64,000 nt of DNA, from NCBI GenBank assembly GCA_004835665.1, contig RBKR01000002.1, forward strand, positions 1,984,001-2,048,000. Direction: 5' to 3'. Position numbers and translations under genes: made by a program. Source of the stretch: Phoma sp. XZ068 (taxonomy: Eukaryota > Ascomycota > Dothideomycetes > Pleosporales > Didymellaceae). A model generated the notes under the pieces. The model saw only the letters and a program-made list of their open reading frames with translations. It was not told the origin of the DNA and did not search any database. This document shows, piece after piece, positions 23,301-35,456 of this stretch (position 1 is its first letter; each line of letters opens with the position of its first letter).

Positions 23301-26300
23301 GACGCCATCCGGATCGCTGTACCGCATCAGCTGGTTGTACATAAGATCTTCGACAACATCACCAACATTACGAAGGTCGCCAAACAGATGCGCCACCGAT
23401 TCAAGACAGGCACAAACGAGTATGTTCTGGACAAGGAGCCGGAAGGTCCCAAGCGTGTACCCAAGATCTCATTGCGAAGTCGTGCTGTTCTCTTCGAGCT
23501 CGAAGACAGCTCGTTTGAGTGGAAACTTGGCACGATTTACCGAATCGGACTCATGGAGCAGAAACAGCGACTTGCACGTGAGCAAGCGTTCGACCTGAAG
23601 GTCAAGAAGCTGCAGCAGGAAGACGAGCTTCGCAGTGGTGGTGGCTCACGCCATCGTGCTAGATCTGCTCATAACGGACTGCATGGGCACCGCGGACGAA
23701 ATAAATCCAAGAGCAGGGAGAAGACGCATGGCAGATTTCATCGCCGGACCAAAAGTGCAGACTCGAGCGATCAAGACTCACTCGACGGTGATCGACCCAT
23801 GCGTTACAACAAAGATGGCTTCAGTGGGTTGAGTAGCTCGTGCAAGACAACTATCGAAGATGCCCTAGAGAAGCTGAAGGTACTCAATGCTCAGACCTGG
23901 AGGAAGCGAATCGATCATGCTCTGGCAACTCAAAACCGATCTATGAACGACATCCGCTCCATGTTCTGGGGTCTTGATGAACTGCCAAACGATGTCGAAC
24001 AGAAGGAGACCATCCTCACCATTCCTCAACGACCCGCACTCATGGCATTTGCGGTGAGCGACCTCGACATCACCATCGACAAGCCCTCCTTCCCAATGTC
24101 CGAGTACCCCAAGTTCTTGCAGCGCGTGGGCAAGGGTATGCCAACGGACATGCAGTACTCGTTACTCATCCCTATGCATGTTCAGATAAATGCTGGCGAA
24201 GCCAAGCTCCACCTTCGGGATTACCCCTTGCCACTTGTACATATCCCTGCGATAGGGAATGTGGGATCATCACGACTACCCAGTTTGTCATTGAAAACAG
24301 ACTTCGTTATTGCAGAAGAGTTCAGGGATGTGGAGTCGTCACGCGTCAGCAGAGTCGTGGTTGTGCCTCAGGAGGAGACACTATCAGGAGAGTTATCTGG
24401 TGGCTTTGCAGTCGACGTTCGCCGAACGGTAGCCCCCGTCAAGACCTACTCGGACATGAATGTCGACATCAACTCAGCTTACCCCACAAGAATTACGTGG
24501 GGCACCTCCTATCAGCCAGCTATCCAAGATATGATGCAGATCATCGAGAACTTTACAAAGCCGGCAGTCGACCCATCAGAGCGTGTGGGCTTCTGGGATA
24601 AGATCAGGTTGACCTTTCACTCGCGCATCAATATTTCATGGAAGGGCGATGGTGATGTTCACCTTATCCTCAAGGGTATGTTACACTACTTTAGATAAAG
24701 CACAAAGCTAATACCGTCCAGGTTCTCGTGATCCGTACATGGTTACAGGTCACGGCGCTGGTTTTGTCATGTGCTGGCAAAACGACGTTAGGCTCACGCT
24801 CGCAGAAGACGAAGATCCACGCAACTTCATGGTCGTCAAGAGCGGAAGCTACGTTCTCGCTATTCCTGACTTAGGTCACTATGCACGCCATGAATCCGAT
24901 GCAGAAAGCAGCCGCCCTGAAAGCGGGTCGAGTCTGTCAAGTCACAGACAGCTCGCTGTTTTCAAGAAGACTGTCATGAAGCTCAATGGCAACGTACGAT
25001 GGGGCGTTGGTTTGGTATTCGAGCGCAATCTGGATACTGGTGGTCGCTCTTTCGACTTCATTCCTCATTACAATGTTGCGCTCAAGAATCCAAAGTATGC
25101 GAAGCCGTCCAATGGAAAAGTAAGCGTGATTGTAAATCCTACTTAACCTGATGGAGCTGACCACAAACAGGAATACGACGCTTACCGTGGCTTCCGGAGC
25201 CATCATATTCACATGTCGATCGCGATTGCCGCTCCGTACGATCGTGAATGGTCTGTTGCTAATCAAGATGCTTCAAAGACGTACAACAGTGTCCACCTCA
25301 CGCCTCGCTTCTTCACACATTTCTACAACTGGTGGTCAATGTTTTCTGGCGCCATGTCTTTACCCGTACGACAAGGCAAATTGTGGCCAGGCGTGGAGAA
25401 GTCAAGCAAAAAATTCGGTCGGCATCTCGCAACGATCAAGTATAATCTGCTACTCTCGCCGTTGTACATGAGCCACATATACAAACATAAGGATGCTGAG
25501 GACTACGGCTCAGGAGTTGTGTCAGCAACCGGACTAAAGGCGCGTGTTGACAGCTTTATGCTTGACCTACATCAGCGTCGCGAGGAGTTCCGTACAGTGG
25601 TTCAGGCGCCAAAGGGCAAAGAGGACAGCAAGCAGAACCAGACCACTGGTATGCGTATCAATCAAGTGCAGCTGGATCTCATCAAGACCGACGTGCGAGC
25701 TGTGTCCGCAAGCATAGCTGGGACTGACTCAGATGATGTGGAGAACGCAACGGCTGAAGAGGCTGCGGGCTTCAACCAGGAATACCTCAGTGCGGATCTC
25801 TCCAAGTTCACGATCCCTGACAATGATTGGGGTTGGGTTGATATGGACGATTTCATTGAACTAGGCTGGATTCTGCCCTCAGATCGTCACCCGGAGACAC
25901 AAATTTTACCGCTCGCCTTCGCACCTCACTTTACATACTTCCGACAGACAGATCATGCCGATAACATTTCCGGCGATGTTCACAGAACCAGTGCCTTCGG
26001 CAATGAACCAACACACCACTGTGTTATGTCAGCACGTAACGATCCGCGGCGCATTCAGTGCGGCCTTATCGAACAACGAATAGAACGACTCAAGAAACAA
26101 ATCGAGCACAATCACCGCGCTATTGGTGAACAAGAGGTTAAGGTTGTCCGCGAGCTTGACGAGAGCCAAAAAGAAGCGGAGCGCCGCCTGAACACATTCA
26201 AGAGCCACGCGCTGTTCCTGCAAAGGAAGCTTGAGTTCCTGACATCCATGCACGAGAGTCTCTTGGACCGACTAGCAACCAACGAAGCGAATGCGGTGCC

Positions 26301-29300
26301 CGAAGGTGAACCTGATACTGATGATGAGTTCTATGAGGCACAAGAAGAGGATGCAGCAAACGACTCAGACACCAAGGGCATGGATTCGGCTCCAAATATC
26401 GACTATATCAGCGACTTCAATAACCGTTTCATCATTCATAACATACACTTGAAGTGGGGTAACTCATTACGAAACATCATTCTACGCTATATCCACCAGG
26501 TTAGCCAGCGGCGAGGTTTTGTGTATTACATGTCTCGGAGAGCTGTCAAGTTCATTCTCGATGTGGTTGAAGAGCAGAATAAGTCACGCGGACCGTCAAC
26601 GTCTTACGAAAGTCCCGATATGGACCCGACCACACCAAGAGCACAGAGCGACCAAGGCCTTAGCATTGATGAGACGATTCAACAGCTTCTTGCAGACGGC
26701 AAGAGGTTCGTCGATGTTGATGAAGATGAGAAGGGCGATAAGAACCAAGAAGCGCAGGACAAGCAAGACTCGGCCGAGAAGGACGTGAACGCCGATTACG
26801 TACCTCAAAACGCATACATTGTCCGCCTCATCGCTCCTCAGATCCAGCTGCAGAGCGAGCGCAACACTAAGGCTGCTGTACTCGTGACAGCAAAGGGCAT
26901 GCAACTCAAGGTATTGCAAATCATGGACAAGGACAGAGTGATGGATGAGGTCTCTGGTCTCGTGCAACGCCGCTTTACTGCTGCCATGGACAGTCTTCAG
27001 ATCTTCGTCACCAACGCTAAGATCTTCAGTGGCATGGAGGACATCCACATGTACTCTGGAAGCACGTATGGAACACCAGCTGGATCAGCTTGGCCACCTT
27101 GGGTGCCATTCGAAGTCATGTTCGAATTTCACACAAACCCTTACGGCTTCCAGAGGGTGGTGCAAAGGACATCAGCAAGTATGCGATACGACAAGTACAA
27201 TACCCTACGCCTGAAATACAACGACGATGTTTCTGGCGACTCTACATCAACGAAGAGCGCGAAGAACAGGGAAAGCCGGATCGATCATTTGTGGGTCGAC
27301 TTTCCACATGTCCGCGCGTTGTGCGATTCTCGACAATACTATGCCATGTATGTCATTGTCCTAGATCTACTCCTGTATCGTGAACCCCTGGAGAAAACGC
27401 GCAACGAGCGTCTCGAGAAGATCATGCTGGCTTCCGACTTCAGCGATCTCACTGGAGCGCCTAGCTTGGTCATCGGTCTTCAGGAGCGCATTCGACAGCT
27501 CGAAGAGATCAAGACTGTCTTCCAAGTCAACGAGAAATACCTCGACAAGCAAGGTTGGGAAGATCGTGTTGAAGTGGAAAAGGACCTGGCGGTCTATGAG
27601 GACGAGCTCTTCTTTGTCATGAAGGCTATCACCACTGCACAACGCAAGCAAGACGACCGCGCCCAGGCCAAGCAGTCAACAGGTCTGCTTCGATGGTACA
27701 TCTCAGCATCAGAGATTGTATGGCACCTGCTACGCGAAGGCCAAGAATCTCTCGCAGAGTTTCAACTGAAGAACGCACTGTACGACCGTACCGACAACAA
27801 TGACGGGTCCAACTTTAACTCACTGGAGATTGAAGAAGCACGTGGTCTGAATCTGCTTCCAAATGCGCTGTACCCAGAGATGATCTTGCCCTACTTGGAA
27901 AACAACAAACAGTTGCCTGAAAACGCTAAGTGCTTGAAGGTACAATTTGTCATGCTTGAGGCAATTGCAGGTATTCCCGTCATGGAGCATTTTGAAGTCA
28001 TGCTGTACCCACTTAAAGTGCAGCTGGAGTGGGAGATCGGCAAAAAGTTGTTCGAATACATCTTCCCTGCCATCAAAGACAAGAATGCGGAAAATGGGAA
28101 CTCTTCGCCCTTCATGATCAAGCACACACTTCCTTCCCAGGACGATGATGACGACGAGATCAATGGCAGCATGACTTCGAGCGTTAGCACCAGCACGAGC
28201 AACCTCATGTCGCAAGAAGAAGCTGCGGCTGCAATTAAGTCGCGACTGACGCCAACATTGAACTTGCCAGATCCGCAGCACAGGGTTGCGACCAAGGTCA
28301 AGAGCAGTCCCCAGAAGCGGCCTGGTTTAAACAGCTTCCGATCGCTTTTCCGTGATGACAACGCGTCTCGTAGCGGTACTGAACTACGCCGAACACTTCA
28401 TCCTCACTCCGCAGCGACCCCGTCTGGATCTTCGCTCAACATTCACGGCAGACCAGTATCGGTGCGATCCAACACATCATCCATGACGGCAAACGAGTCG
28501 GATCGTACTGCAAAGAAGTTCACGCTCTATCGTAGTGGCACCAGCATGACAATGACCGACAAGCGCGCAGACAAGAAGGACAAAAAAGAGCGCCACGATG
28601 ATCTCACACAGATGATGAACCGAGCAAGCAACTACATGACACTCGCCTACGTCCGCATCCCTTCAATGACGCTCTGCCTTTCGTACAAGGGCAAGGGATC
28701 AAGAAATTTCGAAGACGTTCATGATCTAGTGTTCAAGATGCCAACGTTGGAGTACCGCAACAAGACCTGGTCGAACCTCGACCTCGCACTTCAGCTCAAG
28801 AAAGACGTCATCCGTGCACTCATTTCCCATGCTGGCGCTATTGTAGGCAACAAGTTCTCACACCACCGTCCCAACAAGACCCAACAGTCAAGACTGCGGC
28901 AAATCGCCAACTCTAGCGCCATGCTCAACGCTTCACCAGACCTTTCCTCGGACGGTGCCTCCATGCGCGACCATTCGCCCGGCGGCTCGTCCACTGATGG
29001 CGTCCGGCGCTCCTTCACCTCTGGTCGGCAAGGCAGCTATGTATCTACCGTCTCCGAAGAATCCAACCTCCGTCCAGGCACATCTGCCGATGGACGAAGC
29101 ACACACGGCTCCATACTTGGCGGCCTACACCGACACCACTATGATGATCATGGCCTAGGCATTGAAGATGGGCGCGCATTTGCGGACGAATTGAGTAGGG
29201 TGGATAACACAGAACCGGGCCACGCGAATCTTATTCATAGTCTGAGTAAGCATATCACAAGTGTTACGCCGTTTGCAAACCACAGGGCTAGAGACAGGGC

Positions 29301-29472
29301 CAATTCGACGGGAAACAACAGTAGTTTTCCCTTCAGTAGGAATGGAAGTGTGGCTGAAGAGGGAGACAGGCCGGTTACCAGTCATGGAGATGACGGGGAG
29401 CAGAAGAACAAGAAGCAGAAGGCGTTAGCGGTGGGGATGAAACTGCTTGGAAGGGGACCGAGCAAGGACTGA
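20388..29472 (+). CDS. FMP27: FMP27/Hobbit-type bridge-like lipid transfer protein (BLTP2 family)
   Basis: Giant repeating-beta-groove protein thought to carry lipids along a hydrophobic groove between the ER and the plasma membrane or other organelles (family: yeast Fmp27/Hob1 and Hob2, animal BLTP2/Hobbit). Three exons, 20388-24675, 24722-25119 and 25171-29472, give 2,995 aa, in the usual range. Residues 8-28 (FLAGLLLLLYLLSFVLFAF) are the N-terminal ER anchor. The family signature GFWDK is at residues 1401-1405 (ERVGFWDKIRLTFHSRINISW), just before the first intron, and the WPPW signature at about 2203-2206 (AWPPWVPFEVMFEFHTNPYG). A charged coiled coil covers about 1855-1935. The C-terminal 450 residues are largely Ser/Thr/Arg-rich and disordered, with amphipathic pieces. 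Both introns carry consensus ends and preserve phase. Identification is very secure from the two signatures and the length. Confidence 0.96.
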
Positions 29473-30590
29473 GGTACATTGGGTGACTGGGGGGATCTCA
29501 TTTGTTGCATTTCAGGAGCGAAGCATCAACTGGCGTTCGCAGACCTTGCAGCGTTTTCTTTGTGAATACTTGTTCGTTTGTTTGGTGGTGAAAAGGTGTA
29601 CCATAATGTAGGCGGCACCTTGTTGGGGCGTTCAGAGCGGATTTGGGAAGCATAGACAAGTCAAAATCCATGTAGGATTATTGGAATACATGGTTTCTTA
29701 ATTGATCCTCGCGACGCCTTCTCCGTCTCATTCATTTAAATGCGTATTACTGCCATTTTGTAGTCGCCCTGGCTCAATGTTATCCCGGAGTACTCGCAGC
29801 CTGACATGAAGATCAAAGACGTCTCCAAGTGCGTTGACTGGAACAGATTGACTTTAAAACGAGCCCACAGGCTCGCTCAAATCAACCTTGTCGGCATGGC
29901 TGAGTGCTCCTGTAGCCCAGGACAGTGGCAATCCAGATGCCCAGCTTACCCTTCTCCTTAGTCGTCGATCCTGTGATTCCTAGCTACATAATCCCGAAAG
30001 TGGGTAGCTGTGAGAAAAAACCGAAGCCATCGCTGCGAGCCTAGGAGCACGAATTCAGCACAGCATTTCCAAGCACAGCTCTGCTTCACCTCGCCTTCAC
30101 TCGCGGGAGGGCGAGAATAATACGGCGTATGACGTTCATAAAGAAAGGAGGTGAAGATACGGAAACCGTGGCGAGAAGCAGTGTACTTTCCACTGAATAT
30201 GTGGACTGGACCGACTTAGAGTACACTTGCACGGAAGCTTAGATGAGACTCTACTTCGATGTAGGATGAGATTGAGATTATGCATGGCCCGACAGCATTG
30301 TAGCAGTGCAAATCGGTGAGGGAAGCGTGATAAGAGCTGGACCATGGAAGTTTTATGAAGTGCATCTGAGAGGAAGGGTAAAGTAATGGAACGTGTAGGG
30401 TGGGATGAATTGAACGCAGAAGTTGGTCGTTCGCTCTTTTCACCTGCGTTGGATTCTCAATTGCGCCGAACCTATTGTCATATACAGATGCGCCACTGAT
30501 GCATTCGATGTAATTGACTCTCTGTACCCTCAAGTGTGATATTCTTTTGTCCTGTAGTTCTGCTTAAGCCCTTCTGCAGGTTCCAAACAC
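29473..30590. other. Intergenic gap, 1,118 bases
   Basis: 3' region of the FMP27-like gene and beyond. Short frames only; I see no gene, RNA gene or repeat. Confidence 0.5.
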
Positions 30591-31224
30591 TTACCGCTCA
30601 GGTCTCAGCCGCTCCTCATGACGACGGCACCCCGCTCCAATTATTTCTCCTTCTTCTATGCGGCGCACCCATTTTCTTGCTATGAACTGATGCAGGGCAT
30701 CGCGCGCAGCCTCCCTTGTCAAAGACGCGCGCGTTATCTTTACCAATATATCGCCTTCACCTGAGGTCTGGGCGGCGAACAAGTGGTTGAAGGTGACCTT
30801 TTCCGTGCAAGTGCGAACTTCCAGAAACCGGATATCGATATTCATGTGGTGCGGGTACAATGCTGGCGCGATCGCTGGCAAGGAAGGTCAGTTCTGATGA
30901 ACACGTTTAGTGAAGACGGTATCCGCGTACATACCTTTGGTCCTTCTTTCTTTCTGACAGTGCCTTAATGTTTGCTGTATGGCGGCGAGAATTTCATGTA
31001 GCATCAATAAAATGACGGTTGCTAGAGCGAGATAGCCTATCGACACTTAGCAGTATTGTATATGATATTGGACACAAGCCTTTCACCTAAGTACCAATTG
31101 AGAACTAGACAAACCGCAAAAACAACAACAGAGGATGTGAATGCGCCCAATGAGAAGCTGTGCCAGAGATTTGGTTGAGACACTGTGGTAAGCTGGAAGT
31201 GGGTGGAAGGGTGCAGTGTTGCGA
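30591..31224 (-). CDS. Candidate spliced small membrane protein, 5' end not resolved
   Basis: No continuous open frame covers this, but three pieces join in phase. The upstream piece ends at 31087, the middle one is 31036-30935 and the last 30874-30591. The two introns are 50 and 60 bases: GTGAAA donor with a CTGCTAAG branch site, and GTATGT donor with an AACTGACC branch site before TTGCCAG. The product reads SFSLGAFTSSVVVFAVCLVL, then GYLALATVILLMLHEILAAI (two hydrophobic helices), then a basic CQKERRTK turn, then a soluble part with DILVKITRASLTREAARDAL and ARKWVRRIEEGE, ending at a TAA. It is at least 163 aa if exon 1 begins at the CAG acceptor at 31193, otherwise open to a TAA near 31225. 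Start codon and any further 5' exons are unknown. I do not recognise the family. Confidence 0.4.
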
Positions 31225-32639
31225 GTTATCGACGGCGGTGCTGTCAATTTTATAACCGGGGCTTGTTTTCACTCCACTTCACTTCGACTCCACTTCGAAT
31301 ACAATCATCGACAACCTTCAATTCACATGTCAAGACTGCCTCGTGTTCACCTGCTTGCCCAATGCTATAGGCTGAATGTGGAGTCACTCTCGAACTTACT
31401 TTCACCGACGACGATACTTGAGTAGTATAGACGCTGGACAGCCTATGGTCTCCTCAATGGCTCCTCCGTTGCTAAAACTTTATACCTCATATTTCGAGCT
31501 GCAAGAAAAACAGCAGCAAACGCATCATACCTCCCGCTACTGTCGGCATATAGCATTGAATCCGCTCTGGCTGATAACAGCGGAGCAGTCTGCAAAGGAG
31601 TCATAGCTGATTTGGTTTACGGACGTTTACCTTTCAGATGGATGTGTAGCCGATACCTGGTATAAGAACATACATGTGCGGTGACTTATAAAGCTGGGTA
31701 GCCAGCCTGTTCGTGATCCTTCCGCCAAGAGTTAATGCGTGGTTGCTCGTGACGAGTAACAACCAATCCTTGGAGCCTTCGGGGTACACGACAGCATAGG
31801 CCTTCGGCCTGATGACCAAACCACGGGACTTGCACTCACCTCTTGCGACGATTATATTGGGCAACATGCACAGTGGAGATGAAATATCTACCCTTATTGG
31901 GGAATCCGTAGGGAATGAGACAATTTCTCTGCGTTGGATTGGAAACATGCTACATGTCGCATTCGCAGAACCCGCATTTAGCGACTACGCTCTGATTTCT
32001 GGAGGGATCGGGACATCCATCAGTCTCTTAAATCAATGAGTATAGCATCCAACTGGTTATGGCGCATGCTTCGCTGCTACGGTGACTTGCTAGAAGTACA
32101 CCATCGAGCGGCCATGGAGGGCTTACGGTAACTGGTCGACATGCTCATTTCAGTATTGATATCTGATCGAAACAAGAACAGGCAAGAAAAAAATAAGAAA
32201 AGGCGCGGCAAGAGATGCAGCGTACATCGGATCGTACCGAGCGGCATCGGAGGTGGGAGGAGTTTTGTGAAACACTGTAAGATCATTAACCTGTAAGGTT
32301 CAGGAAGGTGGTTAGATAAGCCACAAGAGGACATCGGCCCGCGCATTGCGGAGCTGAGAGTAATCTTATTGGCAGGTTCACCGGCCTCCCCCGAGCGTGG
32401 GGCAGCGGGGTTGCTTTGGGAACAATCACCTACTTCTCAACTTGTAATTCTTCCCAACGTTACTCTTCTTCCATCTCGTCTCTATTGCTTCCAGGTGATT
32501 TTCTCCTTCTATTCAGTTCCTTCTGATAGGTCTGGATCACAGCCTTTCCCACATCTTCACCACCTAGGCTGCTATTGCGATCGAAGCTAAAGCGGGGCCG
32601 AATTGCCATTCCCAAACCTCGTCTCTTCATTGTTGCAAC
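31225..32639. other. Gene-poor stretch, about 1,415 bases, with unresolved coding-like fragments
   Basis: Several 60-105 codon frames on both strands look protein-like. On the minus strand, 31948-31634 contains SKDWLLLVTSNHALTLGGR. On the plus strand, about 31455-31660 contains KGVIADLVYGRLPFRW and 31812-32039 contains AFSDYALISGGIGTSISLL. The two strands overlap and cannot both be right, and I could not build a complete gene on either. The right end must hold the promoter of the alcohol dehydrogenase, whose leader is CT-rich. Confidence 0.4.
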
Positions 32640-33698
32640 ATGTCCTCCGATACAATCCCTTCTACGCAGATTGCAGCTTGGGTCGATGAACCAGGCCCGG
32701 ACTGCGTCCTCCAAATCCGCAATGATGTGCAGGTCAAACAACCCGGCCCAAACGAACTCCTTGTTAAGATTGAATGCTCTGGTATCTGCCACTCCGATTG
32801 CCACGCCCTGCAAGTCAAGGGCAAATACGAACAAGTCCCAGGCCATGAGGGCGTGGGAAAGGTTGTGAAACTGGGAGCTGGTGTGTCTCAGGATCTACTG
32901 GGTAAGAGAGTAGGCGTGAAGTGGCTCTGGAGCGCTTGCAAAGGGTGTGCAAGTTGCAGAGCGGGCAAAATCAACCATTGCGCGAAGCAGATCAACTCAA
33001 GTCGTCAGGTATGGGGTACACTGCAGCAGTACACCGTTGCACATGCGGATTTCGTCACCCCGATCCCCGATGGTTTAAAGAGCGAAGTCGCTGCCCCGCT
33101 TCTATGCGCTGGCCTGAGCCTGGCAGGTGCAGTGTCGAAGCTCGCGCCTGATGTGGTACCTGGAGACTATGTGGCCATCGTGGGTGCTGGAGGCGGTCTC
33201 GGTCACATCGGCGTACAAATTGCGAGTCTGAAAGGATACAAGGTCATTGGAATCGACAGTGGCACCGACAAGGAGAAGCTATGTTTAGAGATGGGCGCAG
33301 TAGGCTTTGTCGATTACGCCAAGCAAGATGTCGTCCAAGCGGTCAAGGACCTAACAGATGGCGAGGGAGCACATGGCGTCATCTGCGTTGCTGGAAGCGA
33401 GAGGGCATATGAGCAGGCGCCGGCGCTCGTAAGGAACAGTGGTGTGTTTGTGTGTGTTGGTCTGCCGCCAGATACATACATGTTCCCCATGTCGCCGATC
33501 CACATCGCAAACAGAGGGCTAGTTATAAAAGGGTCATCGACTGGCACTGCTGAACAAATGAAAGAGCTTCTACTACTGGCGCTGGAGGGCAAGATTACTC
33601 CGAAGATCGAGGTGTATGAGTTTGAGGATTCGCCTAAGATTATACAGGAGCTGATGCGTTATGAGGTGACCGGGCGAAAGGTTGTGCGTCTGCCATGA
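32640..33698 (+). CDS. Zinc-dependent alcohol dehydrogenase, Adh1-like
   Basis: Cytosolic medium-chain dehydrogenase that interconverts alcohols and aldehydes with NAD(H). Intronless, 352 aa, as for fungal Adh1-type enzymes. The catalytic zinc site is visible as CSGICHSDCHALQVKG and PGHEGVGKV. The structural zinc site has its four cysteines in CKGCASCRAGKINHC. The Rossmann motif is GAGGGLGHIGVQIA, followed by an aspartate (VIGIDSG) that favours NAD over NADP. The C-terminus ends VTGRKVVRLP. A yeast Adh1-like ethanol or general aldehyde role is likely, but the natural substrate cannot be read from sequence. There is no obvious functional link to its neighbours. Confidence 0.95.
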   Translation: MSSDTIPSTQIAAWVDEPGPDCVLQIRNDVQVKQPGPNELLVKIECSGICHSDCHALQVKGKYEQVPGHEGVGKVVKLGAGVSQDLLGKRVGVKWLWSACKGCASCRAGKINHCAKQINSSRQVWGTLQQYTVAHADFVTPIPDGLKSEVAAPLLCAGLSLAGAVSKLAPDVVPGDYVAIVGAGGGLGHIGVQIASLKGYKVIGIDSGTDKEKLCLEMGAVGFVDYAKQDVVQAVKDLTDGEGAHGVICVAGSERAYEQAPALVRNSGVFVCVGLPPDTYMFPMSPIHIANRGLVIKGSSTGTAEQMKELLLLALEGKITPKIEVYEFEDSPKIIQELMRYEVTGRKVVRLP

Positions 33699-34200
33699 AC
33701 GAGATTAGATAATATATAAGGACAGGCGTCGATGATACGCGTTGCATATATCTGGAGTCGTGCGGGAATGTTTACATCGTCGTTGCAGTTGAGCGCGGCT
33801 TTCTGTGAGGCAGGCTTGAGTACAGTCTTGTGAAATCAAATCTGCGCATCGGGAGAATGGTTTTGCCTGTTTCTGTACGTAAGGACCTGTATTATTGGAT
33901 AGGAAAGTTGCAAGTTTGCCAGGACGTATTGCGTCAAACAGGAAGGGCGCTAAATATAAGTGCAAACCTGACCTGTATCTGCTCTCAGCACCGCGCCCAC
34001 TTTTTTTTTGGAGACCTCTCAAGAATCAAGTAATTCCATCTGGAGGTTTACCTGCCTTCTTCTTGTTGGGTTTTCTCCTTAGCAGCCCATAATTCAAAGT
34101 ATATCGGATTCTCGTACTGAACACCGATCTCGTTCAAAGGGCACTGCATAACGATGCTTTCCACAGATACACCACACAAGGAAACTTACAGGACTGCTCC
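33699..34200. other. Intergenic gap, about 500 bases
   Basis: 3' region of the dehydrogenase gene. It contains a T9 run near 34001. No gene is supported. Confidence 0.5.
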
Positions 34201-34744
34201 CTGATTCCTTTTCATTCTACTATCTCGGCCACTCACCCGAAATCCTTGAGACCCCTATCGTATATATTCGACAGGTACGGGCCAAACTTACCTCAATCTC
34301 ACAGTTCGCATTCCATACAAAGGAGCTACCAGTGATCGCGACATCATAGAGAACATAGAGAAAGAGATTATCAGCAAATCGTTCATCGCGTGGAACAAAG
34401 CGATGAGTCACGGCCTGCAACTCGCAGAGCTTGGTGAATTAAATCTGCCTCTAACCATACTTCCAGGCTTCAAGACCCATGGGCTACGTTTGTTGTACCG
34501 CATAAAAGTCGTGCTGGATGGAGACTGCACGTACAAGACCTTCCGTGTCACTACCCTACAAGATCTTTGTGAAGTCGTCTGCGATGTACAGCGGCCTGGG
34601 CGACACACATCGACCGCTGCTCCTGCGAGCGTGTATCATCCCGCGTCAGGGCAATCCGCTCGAGAAGCGGCCTCTCTAGACGAGCAATTACCGGCTTGGG
34701 CTGCGAATAAGCATCACCAAGTGCCGGTCCTCCATAGGGCGTGA
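34201..34744 (+). pseudogene. Orphan gene fragment, probably frameshifted or missing 5' exons
   Basis: A frame ending at 34744 reads VRIPYKGATSDRDIIENIEK from about 34304 and then FIAWNKAMSHGLQLAELGEL, GLRLLYRIKVVLDGDCTYKT and DLCEVVCDVQRPG. This is convincing protein composition, with a polar C-terminus. Just upstream, another frame (about 34197-34275) reads LLPDSFSFYYLGHSPEILET and would join naturally, but no consensus intron of plausible length links the two phases. A start at the internal ATG 34403 would give 113 aa and lose the conserved-looking part. I do not recognise the family. Frameshifted remnant or misread intron are equally possible. Confidence 0.35.
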
Positions 34745-34831
34745 ATGAAACGCTTGATTGCCAGTGTCATTACAGAACCTAAGGGGAAAACAAGTGTTCT
34801 TAATGTCAGGTTTGTTCTATTGCGTGACTGA

Positions 34832-35456
34832 TTAGAAAACATCAATTATAATCTCGTCCTCATCTTTTGGATCTTCGAAGCCGTCCCAGTACATATCGAA
34901 CGTCTCCCTGTTGATGTCCAGTGCATTATCAGCTGTCTTCTGTGCCCGACTTCGCGTACAGATCCTCTCCCATAGCCGCTCTTTGTCTTTTGCTCGCAGG
35001 AACACGAACACAATTCTGGTGCCGGCCTTTCCAGCTTCCCTGCGAAACTCATCTCTGTCCTCCTTGGCATAGAACGACCGCTCAAGGATGATATCCTTCC
35101 CCTCGGCCAAGAGCTTACGGAAAGTCTCGAGATAGACAATGTCGGCTTCGAGCTGGTATTGATCGTACAACAACAACGACGCTGGATAATCTACACCGTA
35201 GATGCCGTGAGCATTATAGACGATGGCGTCCATGGAGATCCTGTTGAAATGTGGATGATGCTTGAGTATGGACTTTGTGAGCGTGGTCTTGCCAGAACCT
35301 GTCATGGTTGGCTATTTCGGAGGTGCATATATGCTTTTGGGAGTTACCTGCTAGTCCGCATGTCATGACTACAACAGGGCGGGTATCTGAGGGCGTTCGT
35401 TGCAGGTGCGGGAGGATTGTTGGTGGCAGAGCTGCCTCTATTTCATTCCTCGCCAT
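34832..35456 (-). CDS. P-loop kinase-like protein (AAA_33 type)
   Basis: Small P-loop nucleotide-binding protein, probably a phosphotransferase acting on a small molecule or nucleic acid end; substrate unknown. Exons 35456-35348 and 35298-34832 give 191 aa. The intron splits Walker A, which rejoins as MTCGLAGSGKTTLTKSIL (about residues 31-48). ISMDAIVYN follows, the acidic motif typical of the zeta/AAA_33/polynucleotide-kinase group, then DIILERSFYAKEDRDEF (Walker-B-like strand and lid) and VFVFLRAKDKERLWER. Comparable small ATPases are widespread in ascomycetes. The frame is open farther upstream, but the first ATG is at 35456. There is no toxin-type partner gene beside it. Confidence 0.8.

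Noticed and set aside
32460..32846. Minus-strand frame over the dehydrogenase start
   Set aside because: Overlaps the well-supported alcohol dehydrogenase and its leader.
34832..35456. Kinase-like protein as a zeta-type toxin
   Set aside because: The P-loop and acidic motif resemble that superfamily broadly, but there is no antitoxin partner and many eukaryotic small kinases share the fold.
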